6,125 nucleotides of DNA, taken from NCBI GenBank assembly GCA_030622125.1, contig JAUXGM010000134.1, forward strand, positions 1 to 6,125, written 5' to 3'. The translations under genes and the position numbers were made by a program. Of this stretch, positions 1 to 4,801 are shown in pieces. The notes beneath the pieces were generated by a model. It was given only the letters and a program-made list of their open reading frames with translations. It made no database searches and had not been told where the DNA came from. Position 1 is the stretch's first letter. Every line of letters begins with the position of its first letter. The DNA is from a bacterium. GTDB taxonomy: Bacteria > AUK180.

Positions 1-58
1 CCCTATACATTCATTCCTTTTTATTATAAGTGTCTAATTTATTGCCCGTAGAAAATCG
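1..58 (-). mobile_element. End of a second, inverted IS copy (partial)
   Basis: These 58 bases are the exact reverse complement of 220-277, the left end of the complete insertion sequence that follows. The match covers the 31-bp terminal repeat (28-58) and 27 bp of subterminal DNA. A second copy therefore lies to the left in opposite orientation, its left end facing the left end of the complete copy. Only its tip is visible. The window begins inside it, so I cannot tell whether the copy is full length or a remnant. Perfect identity suggests a recent duplication or transposition. Confidence 0.85.
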
Positions 59-219
59 CTGTGAAAACAGGAATCCATCTTTCCATTTTTTTCTCAAATC
101 TCAATCAATATAATCTGAAACCGTCAAACCGTCAACCTGGCACTTTTTTTTCACCGCAGAGACGCAGAGACCGCAAAGAAAGAAGTGTACACTTTTTCTC
201 GTCATTCCTGTGAAAACAG
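59..219. repeat. Spacer between two IS ends, bounded by REP-like half-palindromes
   Basis: This non-coding stretch separates two divergent IS ends. It begins and ends with the same 12-mer, CTGTGAAAACAG (59-70 and 208-219). Read with their flanks these are the right half (CAGGAATCC side) and left half (GTCATTCCTG side) of one REP-like palindrome, ATTCCTG-loop-CAGGAAT. Inside are CCGTCAA twice (121-127, 129-135), a CACCGCAGAGACGCAGAG-type dispersed repeat (152-180) and a 12-bp palindrome AAGTGTACACTT (183-194). No open frame or RNA gene is apparent. Confidence 0.7.
152..180 (+). repeat. CACCGCAGAGACGCAGAG-type dispersed repeat
   Basis: The stretch reads CACCGCAGAGACGCAGAG and continues ACCGCAAAGAA. 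It contains the unit CGCAGAGA twice at a 9-10-bp period. I recognise this wording as a junk-like intergenic repeat seen in many environmental bacterial genomes. Its function is unknown. Only one copy occurs in the window, so the repeat status rests on recall, not on evidence here. Confidence 0.45.
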
Positions 220-250
220 CGATTTTCTACGGGCAATAAATTAGACACTT
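220..250 (+). repeat. Left terminal inverted repeat of the IS
   Basis: This starts CGATTTTCTACGGGCAATAA and ends ACACTT. It matches the reverse complement of 2317-2347 at all 31 positions and of 28-58 at all 31. The match to the right end stops at 251, while the match to the neighbouring copy continues to 277, which separates the true terminal repeat from element-internal sequence. Confidence 0.88.
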
Positions 251-306
251 ATAATAAAAAGGAATGAATGTATAGGGGGTAAATTATAAAAATGTATAAT
301 AAAATA

Positions 307-452
307 TGGCGGTATAAAGTAAGTAGGAAGTATGCGTATTAAATAAGTAATTTAAAAAGATATATATGAAAAGATGTTAAATAGGTATTTTGTAGATTAA
401 ACACAAGGTATGCCAAAAATATAAAAATAGATTATCTTTTGAAATACCGCCA
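307..452. repeat. Subterminal inverted repeat TGGCGGTAT / ATACCGCCA in the IS leader
   Basis: A 9-bp sequence, TGGCGGTAT (307-315), recurs inverted as ATACCGCCA (444-452). It is the only GC-rich word in a very AT-rich 210-bp leader. The right arm ends 8 bp before the -35 box of the transposase promoter. It is upstream of transcription, so it is more plausibly a protein-binding site (transposase or autorepression) than an RNA stem. This role is inferred from position only. Confidence 0.4.
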
Positions 453-460
453 AAATAAAC

Positions 461-489
461 TTGACAATTAGCTCCTTTTATGTTATAAT
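461..489 (+). promoter_or_regulatory. Consensus sigma-70 promoter of the transposase genes
   Basis: A perfect -35 box TTGACA (461-466) and a perfect -10 box TATAAT (484-489) are separated by 17 bp. Transcription should start near 496, giving a leader of about 23 nt with a GGAGGT ribosome binding site (507-512) six bases before the ATG at 519. Such a strong promoter is unusual for an IS, which normally keeps expression low. Control probably lies elsewhere, for example in the frame break downstream or the inverted repeat just upstream. Confidence 0.85.
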
Positions 490-518
490 AAAGTAAATTA
501 AAAAATGGAGGTACGATT

Positions 519-953
519 ATGGCAAACAAAGAAGATGTAATTTATTTAGAGGGTCAATTTGGTAGACTTGCTATCAATTCAAATGACAATTTGGGAAAGA
601 AGGTAGCGATGTTAATTGAGAATCAATGTCTGGGTGTTCCGGCAAATGCTGCTGCAAAAAAGTATGGATATTCCCGAACACGATTTTATCAGCTCAAAGA
701 CGACTTTGAAAGAGGAGGCACAGAGGCATTGCTTAGTAAGAAGAAAGGACCAGGAAGAAAATATGTTCGGACAGAGACTATAAATAATCAAATTATTCGG
801 TATAAATTTCTTGATCCGGAAATATCAGCACCGGTAATTGCCCAAAAGATGCGACAATTGGGGTATAAAATTAGTATTAGAAGTGTAGAGAGAACCATTA
901 CAGAACTTGGTCTTCAAAAAAAAACTCTATTTCTTAAATCCGGAAAAAAATGA
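519..953 (+). CDS. IS helix-turn-helix protein (transposase N-terminal part, OrfA)
   Basis: This 144-aa protein starts at an ATG with GGAGGT six bases upstream. It contains two helix-turn-helix regions of the kind that begin many DDE transposases. The first is at about residues 41-65 (AAAKKYGYSRTRFYQLKDDF), followed by a basic, glycine-containing linker (KKKGPGRK). The second is at about 102-130, where the pattern ISAPVIAQKM...RSVERTITELG is typical of the second homeodomain-like unit. It should bind the terminal repeats. The reading frame runs to a TGA at 951-953, but similarity to a transposase N terminus fades after about residue 134, where the A9 run (916-924) lies. The catalytic part continues in the +1 frame. 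It may act alone as a regulator or be the first part of a fused transposase. Confidence 0.8.
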   Translation: MANKEDVIYLEGQFGRLAINSNDNLGKKVAMLIENQCLGVPANAAAKKYGYSRTRFYQLKDDFERGGTEALLSKKKGPGRKYVRTETINNQIIRYKFLDPEISAPVIAQKMRQLGYKISIRSVERTITELGLQKKTLFLKSGKK

Positions 954-2316
954 GCAGGAATTAGAGGTACATCGAACTAAGAAGCAGACCAGGCAGATTA
1001 AGATCAGTCCGTTGAATAATGAGCGGGAAGTCCGGGAAATATTATCAAGGAAAATTTCCGGAACATATTGTGGACTATTTTTTTTAATCCCCGAGCATTT
1101 AAGACTTGGCAGTTGGGATTTACTGAAGAGCTGGACCGGCAACGATGATAAAGGTATTGAACCTCGTATTGCACTTCAGATGGTTCATGAGTCGGCTTTA
1201 TGTGTTCATGGCGTTCGTCCGAGTCGTTCTTTATGCAATCAGGGTTTTGAAATTCTCAATGGATTAGGTCATATAGCCACCGACAAGGCAGTTCATAACT
1301 TATTGGATACTCATACTATATCCGAAGCCAAGGCAATGCAGATCGGACTTGGGAAATTAAGGCAGGCAAGCGGACATTATAAAGGAAATCTATTCGCATA
1401 CGATCCCCATAGACTCGAAAGTTATTCCAAGCGCATAATGCCATTTAAAAAGAGTAACCACAGAAGTAAGCCCAAAAAAGTTTTACAAACATTTTTCAGT
1501 ATCGATTCCATTACAGGACAACCTTTCGGTTTCACCATAGGGTCACCCGGAAGAACTACGAGCAAAGCTTCTCTGGAATTATTAGATATGATGAATAATA
1601 TTATTCCTCAAGGCGGTCTGGTCTTAGCTGATACCGAGCATGCAACTGTAGAAATTATGAAAAGATTTTATGAGGATAAAAATTATGATATTATGATGCC
1701 GATGTCAAAGACAAAAAAGGTAATGAATATTTTAAAACAATTGGAATACCAGAGGCAATGGGCCGGATATGGCATAGCAATCACCCAATACCGATTAGGA
1801 AATATGAGTCAGCCGATAAATTTAATTGCCCAGAGAACGGGTGAGGTTGAATCTGAATATGAATATAACGGATTTGCTTCCACATCTGTGAGTTCTATTG
1901 CCGATGCTTTGAAAATGCTCACACGGGACTATCCTGAGCGTTGGACTATAGAAGAGTTTTTCAATTTTGAAGCGGCAATGGGATGGGATAAGGCATTAAC
2001 CTTGAATTTGAATATCCGCTATGGAAAGATGTCATTGGCCCTAATTGCACAAGCGGCGGCATATCAATTCAGGCAGAAATTACCGAAACCATATAAAACA
2101 TGGACTGCTAAACATCTTGCCGATACAATATTTCGTGGAATAGATGGTGATTTAAGAGTAAAAAACGATACAATAATCGTAACTATGTATAATATTCCGG
2201 AGCATCTCGGAATAAGAAAATACTACGAATATTTACCTGAAAAATTAGAAAAAGAAGGAATTAATCCGAGGGTTCCGTGGCTATATAATTTAAAAATCGA
2301 TTTCCGGTTTAAATAA
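907..2316 (+). CDS. IS DDE transposase catalytic part (OrfB; probably made as an OrfA-OrfB fusion)
   Basis: This 469-residue frame has no convincing start of its own. The first possible codon is a TTG at 907 with only a weak purine stretch upstream, and the first in-frame ATG is about 90 residues in. Expression as a fusion to the preceding HTH frame is therefore likely. It has an RNase H-like DDE domain. Candidate catalytic residues are D166 (FAYDPHRL), D242 (LVLADTEH) and E349 (RWTIEEFF). D200 (FFSIDSITGQPFG) lies on the adjacent strand. Y342-x2-R345-x3-E349 matches the first three positions of the IS4-superfamily Y(2)R(3)E(6)K signature, but the final K is absent. The 107-residue gap between D242 and E349 fits an IS4-type inserted beta domain. 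The stop codon abuts the right terminal repeat. No internal stop interrupts the catalytic domain. IS4-superfamily membership is likely, subgroup unknown. Confidence 0.82.
   Translation: MVFKKKLYFLNPEKNEQELEVHRTKKQTRQIKISPLNNEREVREILSRKISGTYCGLFFLIPEHLRLGSWDLLKSWTGNDDKGIEPRIALQMVHESALCVHGVRPSRSLCNQGFEILNGLGHIATDKAVHNLLDTHTISEAKAMQIGLGKLRQASGHYKGNLFAYDPHRLESYSKRIMPFKKSNHRSKPKKVLQTFFSIDSITGQPFGFTIGSPGRTTSKASLELLDMMNNIIPQGGLVLADTEHATVEIMKRFYEDKNYDIMMPMSKTKKVMNILKQLEYQRQWAGYGIAITQYRLGNMSQPINLIAQRTGEVESEYEYNGFASTSVSSIADALKMLTRDYPERWTIEEFFNFEAAMGWDKALTLNLNIRYGKMSLALIAQAAAYQFRQKLPKPYKTWTAKHLADTIFRGIDGDLRVKNDTIIVTMYNIPEHLGIRKYYEYLPEKLEKEGINPRVPWLYNLKIDFRFK
916..924 (+). other. A9 homopolymer at the OrfA/OrfB frame junction (possible slippage site)
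   Basis: Nine consecutive A's lie inside the 47-bp overlap of the two frames. Losing one A (transcriptional slippage, a +1 ribosomal shift, or a sequence error) joins ...LGLQKK directly to LYFLNPEKNEQ... and yields one 598-aa protein. A second run of seven A's lies at 944-950, just before the OrfA stop. Poly-A slippage is a known way for IS elements to make fused transposases. A plain inactivating indel is equally compatible with the sequence. Confidence 0.6.
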
Positions 2317-2347
2317 AAGTGTCTAATTTATTGCCCGTAGAAAATCG
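2317..2347 (-). repeat. Right terminal inverted repeat of the IS
   Basis: This starts AAGTGTCTAATTTATTGCCC and is the perfect reverse complement of 220-250. It begins on the base after the transposase stop codon. It is followed by CTG and then ATCAGGTCAGGAATGAC, half of a REP-like palindrome. Confidence 0.88.
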
Positions 2348-2451
2348 CTGATCAGGTCAGGAATGACAAACCGTAGGGGTCGTTCGTAAAATTAGGGACG
2401 GTGTTTCACTTGTTTCACTTATGGGAAACAGGGATGGTGGTCCCCATCATA
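2348..2451. repeat. Intergenic mosaic of short repeats between the IS and the TPM operon
   Basis: About 100 bp without a gene. In order it holds a REP-like half palindrome (2348-2366, CAGGAATGAC), a CCGTAGGGG segment, AGGGACGGTG (2394-2403), CTTGTTTCACTTATGG with GTTTC/GAAAC pairing around it, and GGGATGGTGGTCCCC (2431-2445). The last is a relative of the GGACGGTGGTCC word also found at 3689, 3959 and 5750. On the minus strand, downstream of the TPM operon, GATGG/CCATC can form a small hairpin, but no T-run follows, so I do not call a terminator. Confidence 0.5.
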
Positions 2452-3180
2452 TTACCAGCGTCCCGTTGCACCACCACCGAACGAACTTCCTCCACCAAAT
2501 CCGCTGCGACTTTTTCCGCTAAAAAGCATTTTAAGAAGAAATATCAAAATAATTCCTGCTATGCTTAAAAATACAAATCCCCAACCCTTTTTACCTTGTT
2601 TCAAAAAATTGATTCCGGATAATAAAAAAGCTAAGAATAGAATACCTAAAATTATATGCCATTTGTAAAAAGCAAACCATGATACTTTTTTTGTCACTTT
2701 TTCAATAATTCCTCTACACCCTTCGTAAATTCCTCTTGAATATTCATTATTTTTAAAGTATGGAATGATATTATTATCAATAACCTTTTTCATAATATTA
2801 TCATACATTTTGGGATATCCACCACCAAGTTGAATACGTACCTCTCTATTTTCAATTGCAACTAAAAGCATTACTCCATTATTAGGTTTTTTGTGACCAA
2901 CTCCCCAATAGTTAAATAGATTTTTAGCAAAGTTTTCAATAGTGGGATCATTGGTATCATAATCGTATCTTGAATTTATTGTAACAACAACTAATTCAAT
3001 ACCAGTTTTATATTCAAGATCTTTAAGCATATTATGTATAGCATCGTAATCGGTTTTACTAATAACTTTAGCGAAGTCATTGATATAATCATCCTTATAA
3101 TCGGGATAATTAGAAGAGGAATAAACAAGTGTAAAAAGAGAAAAAGTAAATATTATGAGAAAAAATAATTTATTTTTCAT
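2452..3180 (-). CDS. TPM-domain protein, secreted/membrane-anchored, Gly-rich tail (YgcG/COG1512-like)
   Basis: I place the start at 3180 (242 aa), not at an upstream ATG. AGGAG (3187-3191) sits six bases before it, and the protein then begins with a clear signal peptide, MKNKLFFLIIFTFSLFTLVY. A TPM domain (formerly TPM_phosphatase) covers about residues 28-165: DDYINDFAKVIS, then TGIELVVVTI, IENFAKNLFNYWGVG, NNGVMLLVAIENREVRIQLG and YSRGIYEGCRGIIEKV. Two hydrophobic segments follow at about 174-192 and 201-220. The tail is Gly/Ser-rich (GFGGGSSFGGGATGRW), the usual ending of this family. The domain therefore probably faces outside the cytoplasmic membrane. Biochemical roles reported for the fold (phosphatase, photosystem assembly, membrane stress) do not give a secure function here. 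Its start overlaps the end of the other TPM gene by 11 bp. The lemA gene that often accompanies this family is not visible. Confidence 0.88.
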   Translation of the reverse strand: MKNKLFFLIIFTFSLFTLVYSSSNYPDYKDDYINDFAKVISKTDYDAIHNMLKDLEYKTGIELVVVTINSRYDYDTNDPTIENFAKNLFNYWGVGHKKPNNGVMLLVAIENREVRIQLGGGYPKMYDNIMKKVIDNNIIPYFKNNEYSRGIYEGCRGIIEKVTKKVSWFAFYKWHIILGILFLAFLLSGINFLKQGKKGWGFVFLSIAGIILIFLLKMLFSGKSRSGFGGGSSFGGGATGRW

Positions 3181-3625
3181 TTGAATCTCCTGTAACCTCG
3201 TATGAAATAGAATCCGGAAGTTCATTTATATCATCCTTTTGATAGGGGAAAAAAATTGAAAGTTGTTCTCCGGCTTTTTTTATTCCCTCATCAATGCCAG
3301 TAACAAATTCACCTTTTTTGAAATGTTCAATAACTATATTTTTAGTTGATTCCCAGAAATCATCCGGAACCTTTTTATTTATTTCATTATCTCCTATGAT
3401 TGCAAATTTCTTATCATTAATTGAAAGATAAAATAAAACACCGTTTTTTAGTTTAGTTTTTCTCATATTCAATTTAACGAATATTTCTCTTGCCCTTTTC
3501 ATAGTATCAGAATAGGTATTAAAATCAATATGAACCCTGATTTCACCAGATGTGTTCTTTTCCGCATTCTTTATGGCTTCTAATATTTGAATTTCTTCTT
3601 CTTTTGTAAAGAATTTCTTTTTCAT
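3170..3625 (-). CDS. Soluble TPM-domain protein (COG3762-like)
   Basis: This 151-aa protein has no signal peptide or membrane span. It shows the signature of the short TPM-domain family: AEKNTSGEIRVHI at residues 21-33, then KNGVLFYLSINDKKFAIIGD at 60-79, a DFW at 89-91, a G-rich turn (FVTGIDEGIKKAG, 107-119), FFPYQ at 125-129, and NELPDSI near the C terminus (134-140). The end at NELPDSI plus a few residues is normal, so the gene looks complete. The start has a strong AAAAGGAG site (3631-3638). The gene is first in a two-gene unit: its last codons overlap the start of the membrane-anchored TPM gene by 11 bp, suggesting translational coupling and joint action at the envelope. The specific function is unknown. 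Confidence 0.88.
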   Translation of the reverse strand: MKKKFFTKEEEIQILEAIKNAEKNTSGEIRVHIDFNTYSDTMKRAREIFVKLNMRKTKLKNGVLFYLSINDKKFAIIGDNEINKKVPDDFWESTKNIVIEHFKKGEFVTGIDEGIKKAGEQLSIFFPYQKDDINELPDSISYEVTGDSNEK

Positions 3626-3643
3626 ATATACTCCTTTTAAAAT

Positions 3644-3672
3644 ATTATAATAAATGTGGGAATATTTTTCAA
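3644..3672 (-). promoter_or_regulatory. Promoter of the TPM operon
   Basis: On the minus strand, TTGAAA (3667-3672) and TATAAT (3644-3649) are separated by 17 bp. The predicted start near 3637 leaves a leader of only about 12 nt, so the mRNA would begin almost directly with the AAAAGGAG ribosome binding site. The match is too good to ignore, but no start site is measured. Confidence 0.7.
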
Positions 3673-3687
3673 GTATAAGGAAAAATA

Positions 3688-3970
3688 GAGGACGGTAGTC
3701 CTACACCATAACTGGTATGAGGGATAAATCCTGGCACCTTTTCAAAATGCTGGATAAACCACAGCACCTTTTCAAAATGCTGGATGAACCACAGCACCTT
3801 CGAGAAAGTGCTGGATAAAATTACAAAAGTAGAAAAATTGTAAAACAGTGCCAATAATAAAAAAGTTATGATTTATAATAAAAAATAATTCTACTCACAT
3901 AAATTATATCATAATTACTAATATATTCGTAATTTAAATAAAAAATTCTACTTTTTCTACCACCGTCCCC
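3688..3970. repeat. Non-coding dispersed-repeat element with inverted ends (MITE-like)
   Basis: This fills almost the whole gap between the ferredoxin gene and the TPM operon. It opens with AGGACGGTAGTCCT (3689-3702) and closes with ACCACCGTCCCC (3959-3970), so about 9-10 bp of the ends are inverted copies (GGACGGTRGT). A second inverted pair inside is AAAAGTAGAA (3825-3834) against TTCTACTTTT (3946-3955). The left half carries three tandem hairpin units; the right half is AT-rich and includes AATTAC/GTAATT (3913-3918, 3929-3934). The start of the element recurs at 5750-5808. No transposase or gene is inside. Mobility is inferred only. Confidence 0.5.
3722..3812 (-). repeat. Three tandem 30/30/31-bp hairpin units
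   Basis: Units lie at 3722-3751, 3752-3781 and 3782-3812, each reading GGATRAA, a variable CC-rich core, AGCACCTT (GGCACCTT in unit 1), a short loop, and TGCT. Units 1 and 2 share the loop TTTTCAAAA; unit 3 has TTCGAGAAA with longer pairing (AGCAC/GTGCT). On the minus strand the mismatched positions become G-U pairs, so the hairpins fold better as minus-strand RNA. The 30-bp period is divisible by three and keeps a frame open, which is why a repetitive open frame (3669-3854) appears here; it is not a gene. Confidence 0.75.
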
Positions 3971-3973
3971 ATA

Positions 3974-4414
3974 TTATACTTGACTAATCGCGTTTACCGG
4001 GCATGCCTTTATACAAACATTACAATGCTTACAGTCAGCATAATCGATCTCGGCTTTGCCGTCTTTTAAGAAAATGACATTGAAAGGGCATACCTTCATA
4101 CATTCTTCGCACCCGGTACACAGCTCTCTGTCAATAACAGGACTTTCAATAACATTTTCTTTTGCTCCATTACCTGTTGGGACGTTATTTCTTGAAGCAC
4201 TATACGCTTGATCTCCTATCATATTAGAACCGCATTTCGGGCATTTGGTCTCCGTACAAGGTAAACCCCTCGTATGTTGAACTTTTGTATGACATTTGGG
4301 ACAAATACAATATGTGGAAGGTCCAAAACTCGATCTTTTGCCGGCATCGCCAAAACCACCGCCTCTGCCGGAATCTCTACCTGAACCCATACCTTTTCCA
4401 AATCCGCCTGGCAT
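3974..4414 (-). CDS. Zinc-ribbon plus double-[4Fe-4S] ferredoxin protein
   Basis: This 146-aa protein has three parts. Residues 1-33 are Gly/Arg/Ser-rich and disordered, resembling the Gly/Arg-rich protein encoded two genes upstream. Residues 36-65 form a rubredoxin/zinc-ribbon-like unit with C38-x2-C41, then HTRGLPC and C58-x2-C61 (CPKCHTKV...CPKCGSNM). Residues 95-141 are a bacterial ferredoxin fold with two complete cluster motifs: C99-x2-C102-x2-C105-x3-C109-P and C128-x2-C131-x2-C134-x3-C138-P. It should carry two [4Fe-4S] clusters plus one metal, act in the cytoplasm, and pass electrons to or from partner proteins. The start is two bases after the stop of the divergent NifX-like gene, with the ribosome binding site inside that gene's end, so the two are translationally coupled. 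Partner and direction of electron flow are unknown. No terminator is evident downstream. Confidence 0.88.
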   Translation of the reverse strand: MPGGFGKGMGSGRDSGRGGGFGDAGKRSSFGPSTYCICPKCHTKVQHTRGLPCTETKCPKCGSNMIGDQAYSASRNNVPTGNGAKENVIESPVIDRELCTGCEECMKVCPFNVIFLKDGKAEIDYADCKHCNVCIKACPVNAISQV

Positions 4415-4416
4415 TT

Positions 4417-4758
4417 TTACCTCCTTAATTCTTCCTGCAAAAATTTATTAAGTGCATTCTCTACACTATCAAGATCTTCATAGGTAATTGCAGTTTTATT
4501 GAATTTTGCTTTGATATTTATCTTACTTTCTTTTCCCATTCTTTTCCCTATAAAAACATCTATATGAGGTAGTAAACTCATGATGTCCTTTGTATCCGCA
4601 TGTTTATGTAATTTAGGATTACTCATTGGATTGATCATTTTTTCTAAAAATTTCGCATTTCCTTCTTCGTCAATTTCATATAAAATAAAGAAGGGACTCA
4701 TTCCAAAGTGTCCAATCTGTAATTTTTCACCGTCTATACTGCCTATGGCTATCTTCAT
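4417..4758 (-). CDS. Divergent NifX/NifB-fold protein (Nitro_FeMo-Co family)
   Basis: This 113-aa protein starts MKIAIGSIDGEKLQIGHFG, the first strand and loop of the dinitrogenase iron-molybdenum cofactor (NifX/NifY/NafY, C-terminal NifB) fold, and continues SPFFILYEID. The second half is divergent: the usual Gly-rich turn is replaced by VFIGKRMGKES (68-78), and there is a His-containing stretch LHKHADTKDI (50-59). It ends in a charged helix. Family members bind or carry Fe-S/Mo cofactors, but most homologues outside nif clusters have no known substrate. No nif structural genes are visible, so nitrogen fixation should not be assumed. AAGGAG (4764-4769) lies five bases before the ATG. The gene sits just after an intrinsic terminator, so its mRNA probably depends on read-through. 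Confidence 0.78.
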   Translation of the reverse strand: MKIAIGSIDGEKLQIGHFGMSPFFILYEIDEEGNAKFLEKMINPMSNPKLHKHADTKDIMSLLPHIDVFIGKRMGKESKINIKAKFNKTAITYEDLDSVENALNKFLQEELRR

Positions 4759-4772
4759 AAAAACTCCTTACT

Positions 4773-4797
4773 AAAAAATGGGGGGAAATATCCCCCC
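4773..4797 (-). terminator. Intrinsic terminator between two genes of the cluster
   Basis: On the minus strand GGGGGG-ATATTT-CCCCCC (4780-4797) is followed by one A and six T's (4773-4778), a strong rho-independent terminator pattern. It begins four bases after the stop codon of the DUF5320-like gene and ends before the ribosome binding site of the divergent NifX-like gene. It would lower expression of the last two genes relative to the first two, unless regulated or bypassed by read-through. A role in RNA 3'-end stability after processing is the alternative. Confidence 0.8.
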
Positions 4798-4801
4798 GTG
4801 T

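Larger units (their letters stand above)
220..2347 (+). mobile_element. Complete insertion sequence with DDE transposase, about 2.13 kb
   Basis: The element is delimited by 31-bp perfect inverted repeats (220-250 and 2317-2347). It holds a 268-bp AT-rich leader, a consensus promoter, an HTH frame (519-953) and an overlapping DDE transposase frame (907-2316) whose stop codon directly abuts the right repeat. Three flanking bases, CAG left and CTG right, extend the repeat to 34 bp, but they fit the REP-like target as well, so the exact edge is uncertain by 3 bp. The flanks GTCATTCCTG (201-210) and CAGGAATGAC (2357-2366) are halves of REP-like palindromes with different loops (TGAAAA and ATCAGGT). 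No clean target duplication therefore brackets this copy. The family is not certain: the catalytic region looks IS4-superfamily-like, while the N-terminal HTH pair is of a type seen in other DDE groups. Confidence 0.88.

Noticed and set aside
251-460. A structured guide-like RNA in the long IS leader, as in IS110 bridge RNAs
   Set aside because: The transposase is DDE type, not the IS110 DEDD/Ser type; the region lies upstream of the consensus promoter and shows no extended structure beyond one 9-bp inverted repeat.
927-1142. Minus-strand open frame of 71 codons inside the transposase
   Set aside because: It lies wholly opposite the transposase coding frame, has no ribosome binding site and no recognisable domain; an antisense shadow.
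2425-2451. Terminator for the TPM operon
   Set aside because: A GATGG/CCATC hairpin can form on the minus strand, but no T-run follows it.
3722-3812. Three spaced repeats resembling a short CRISPR array
   Set aside because: The units are directly abutting with no unique spacers between them, and no cas genes are present.
3669-3854. Minus-strand open frame of 61 codons with repeated FSKVLWFIQHFEKVLWFIQ-like peptide
   Set aside because: The peptide is a translation of 30-bp tandem DNA hairpin units whose length is a multiple of three; no start site signal, and the frame covers the TPM promoter's upstream part.
4219-4401. Second minus-strand frame inside the ferredoxin gene
   Set aside because: It is out of frame with a protein that has eight correctly spaced cluster cysteines; a shadow.
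4580-4774. Plus-strand frame opposite the divergent NifX-like gene
   Set aside because: Antisense to a family-supported gene, and no ribosome binding site.
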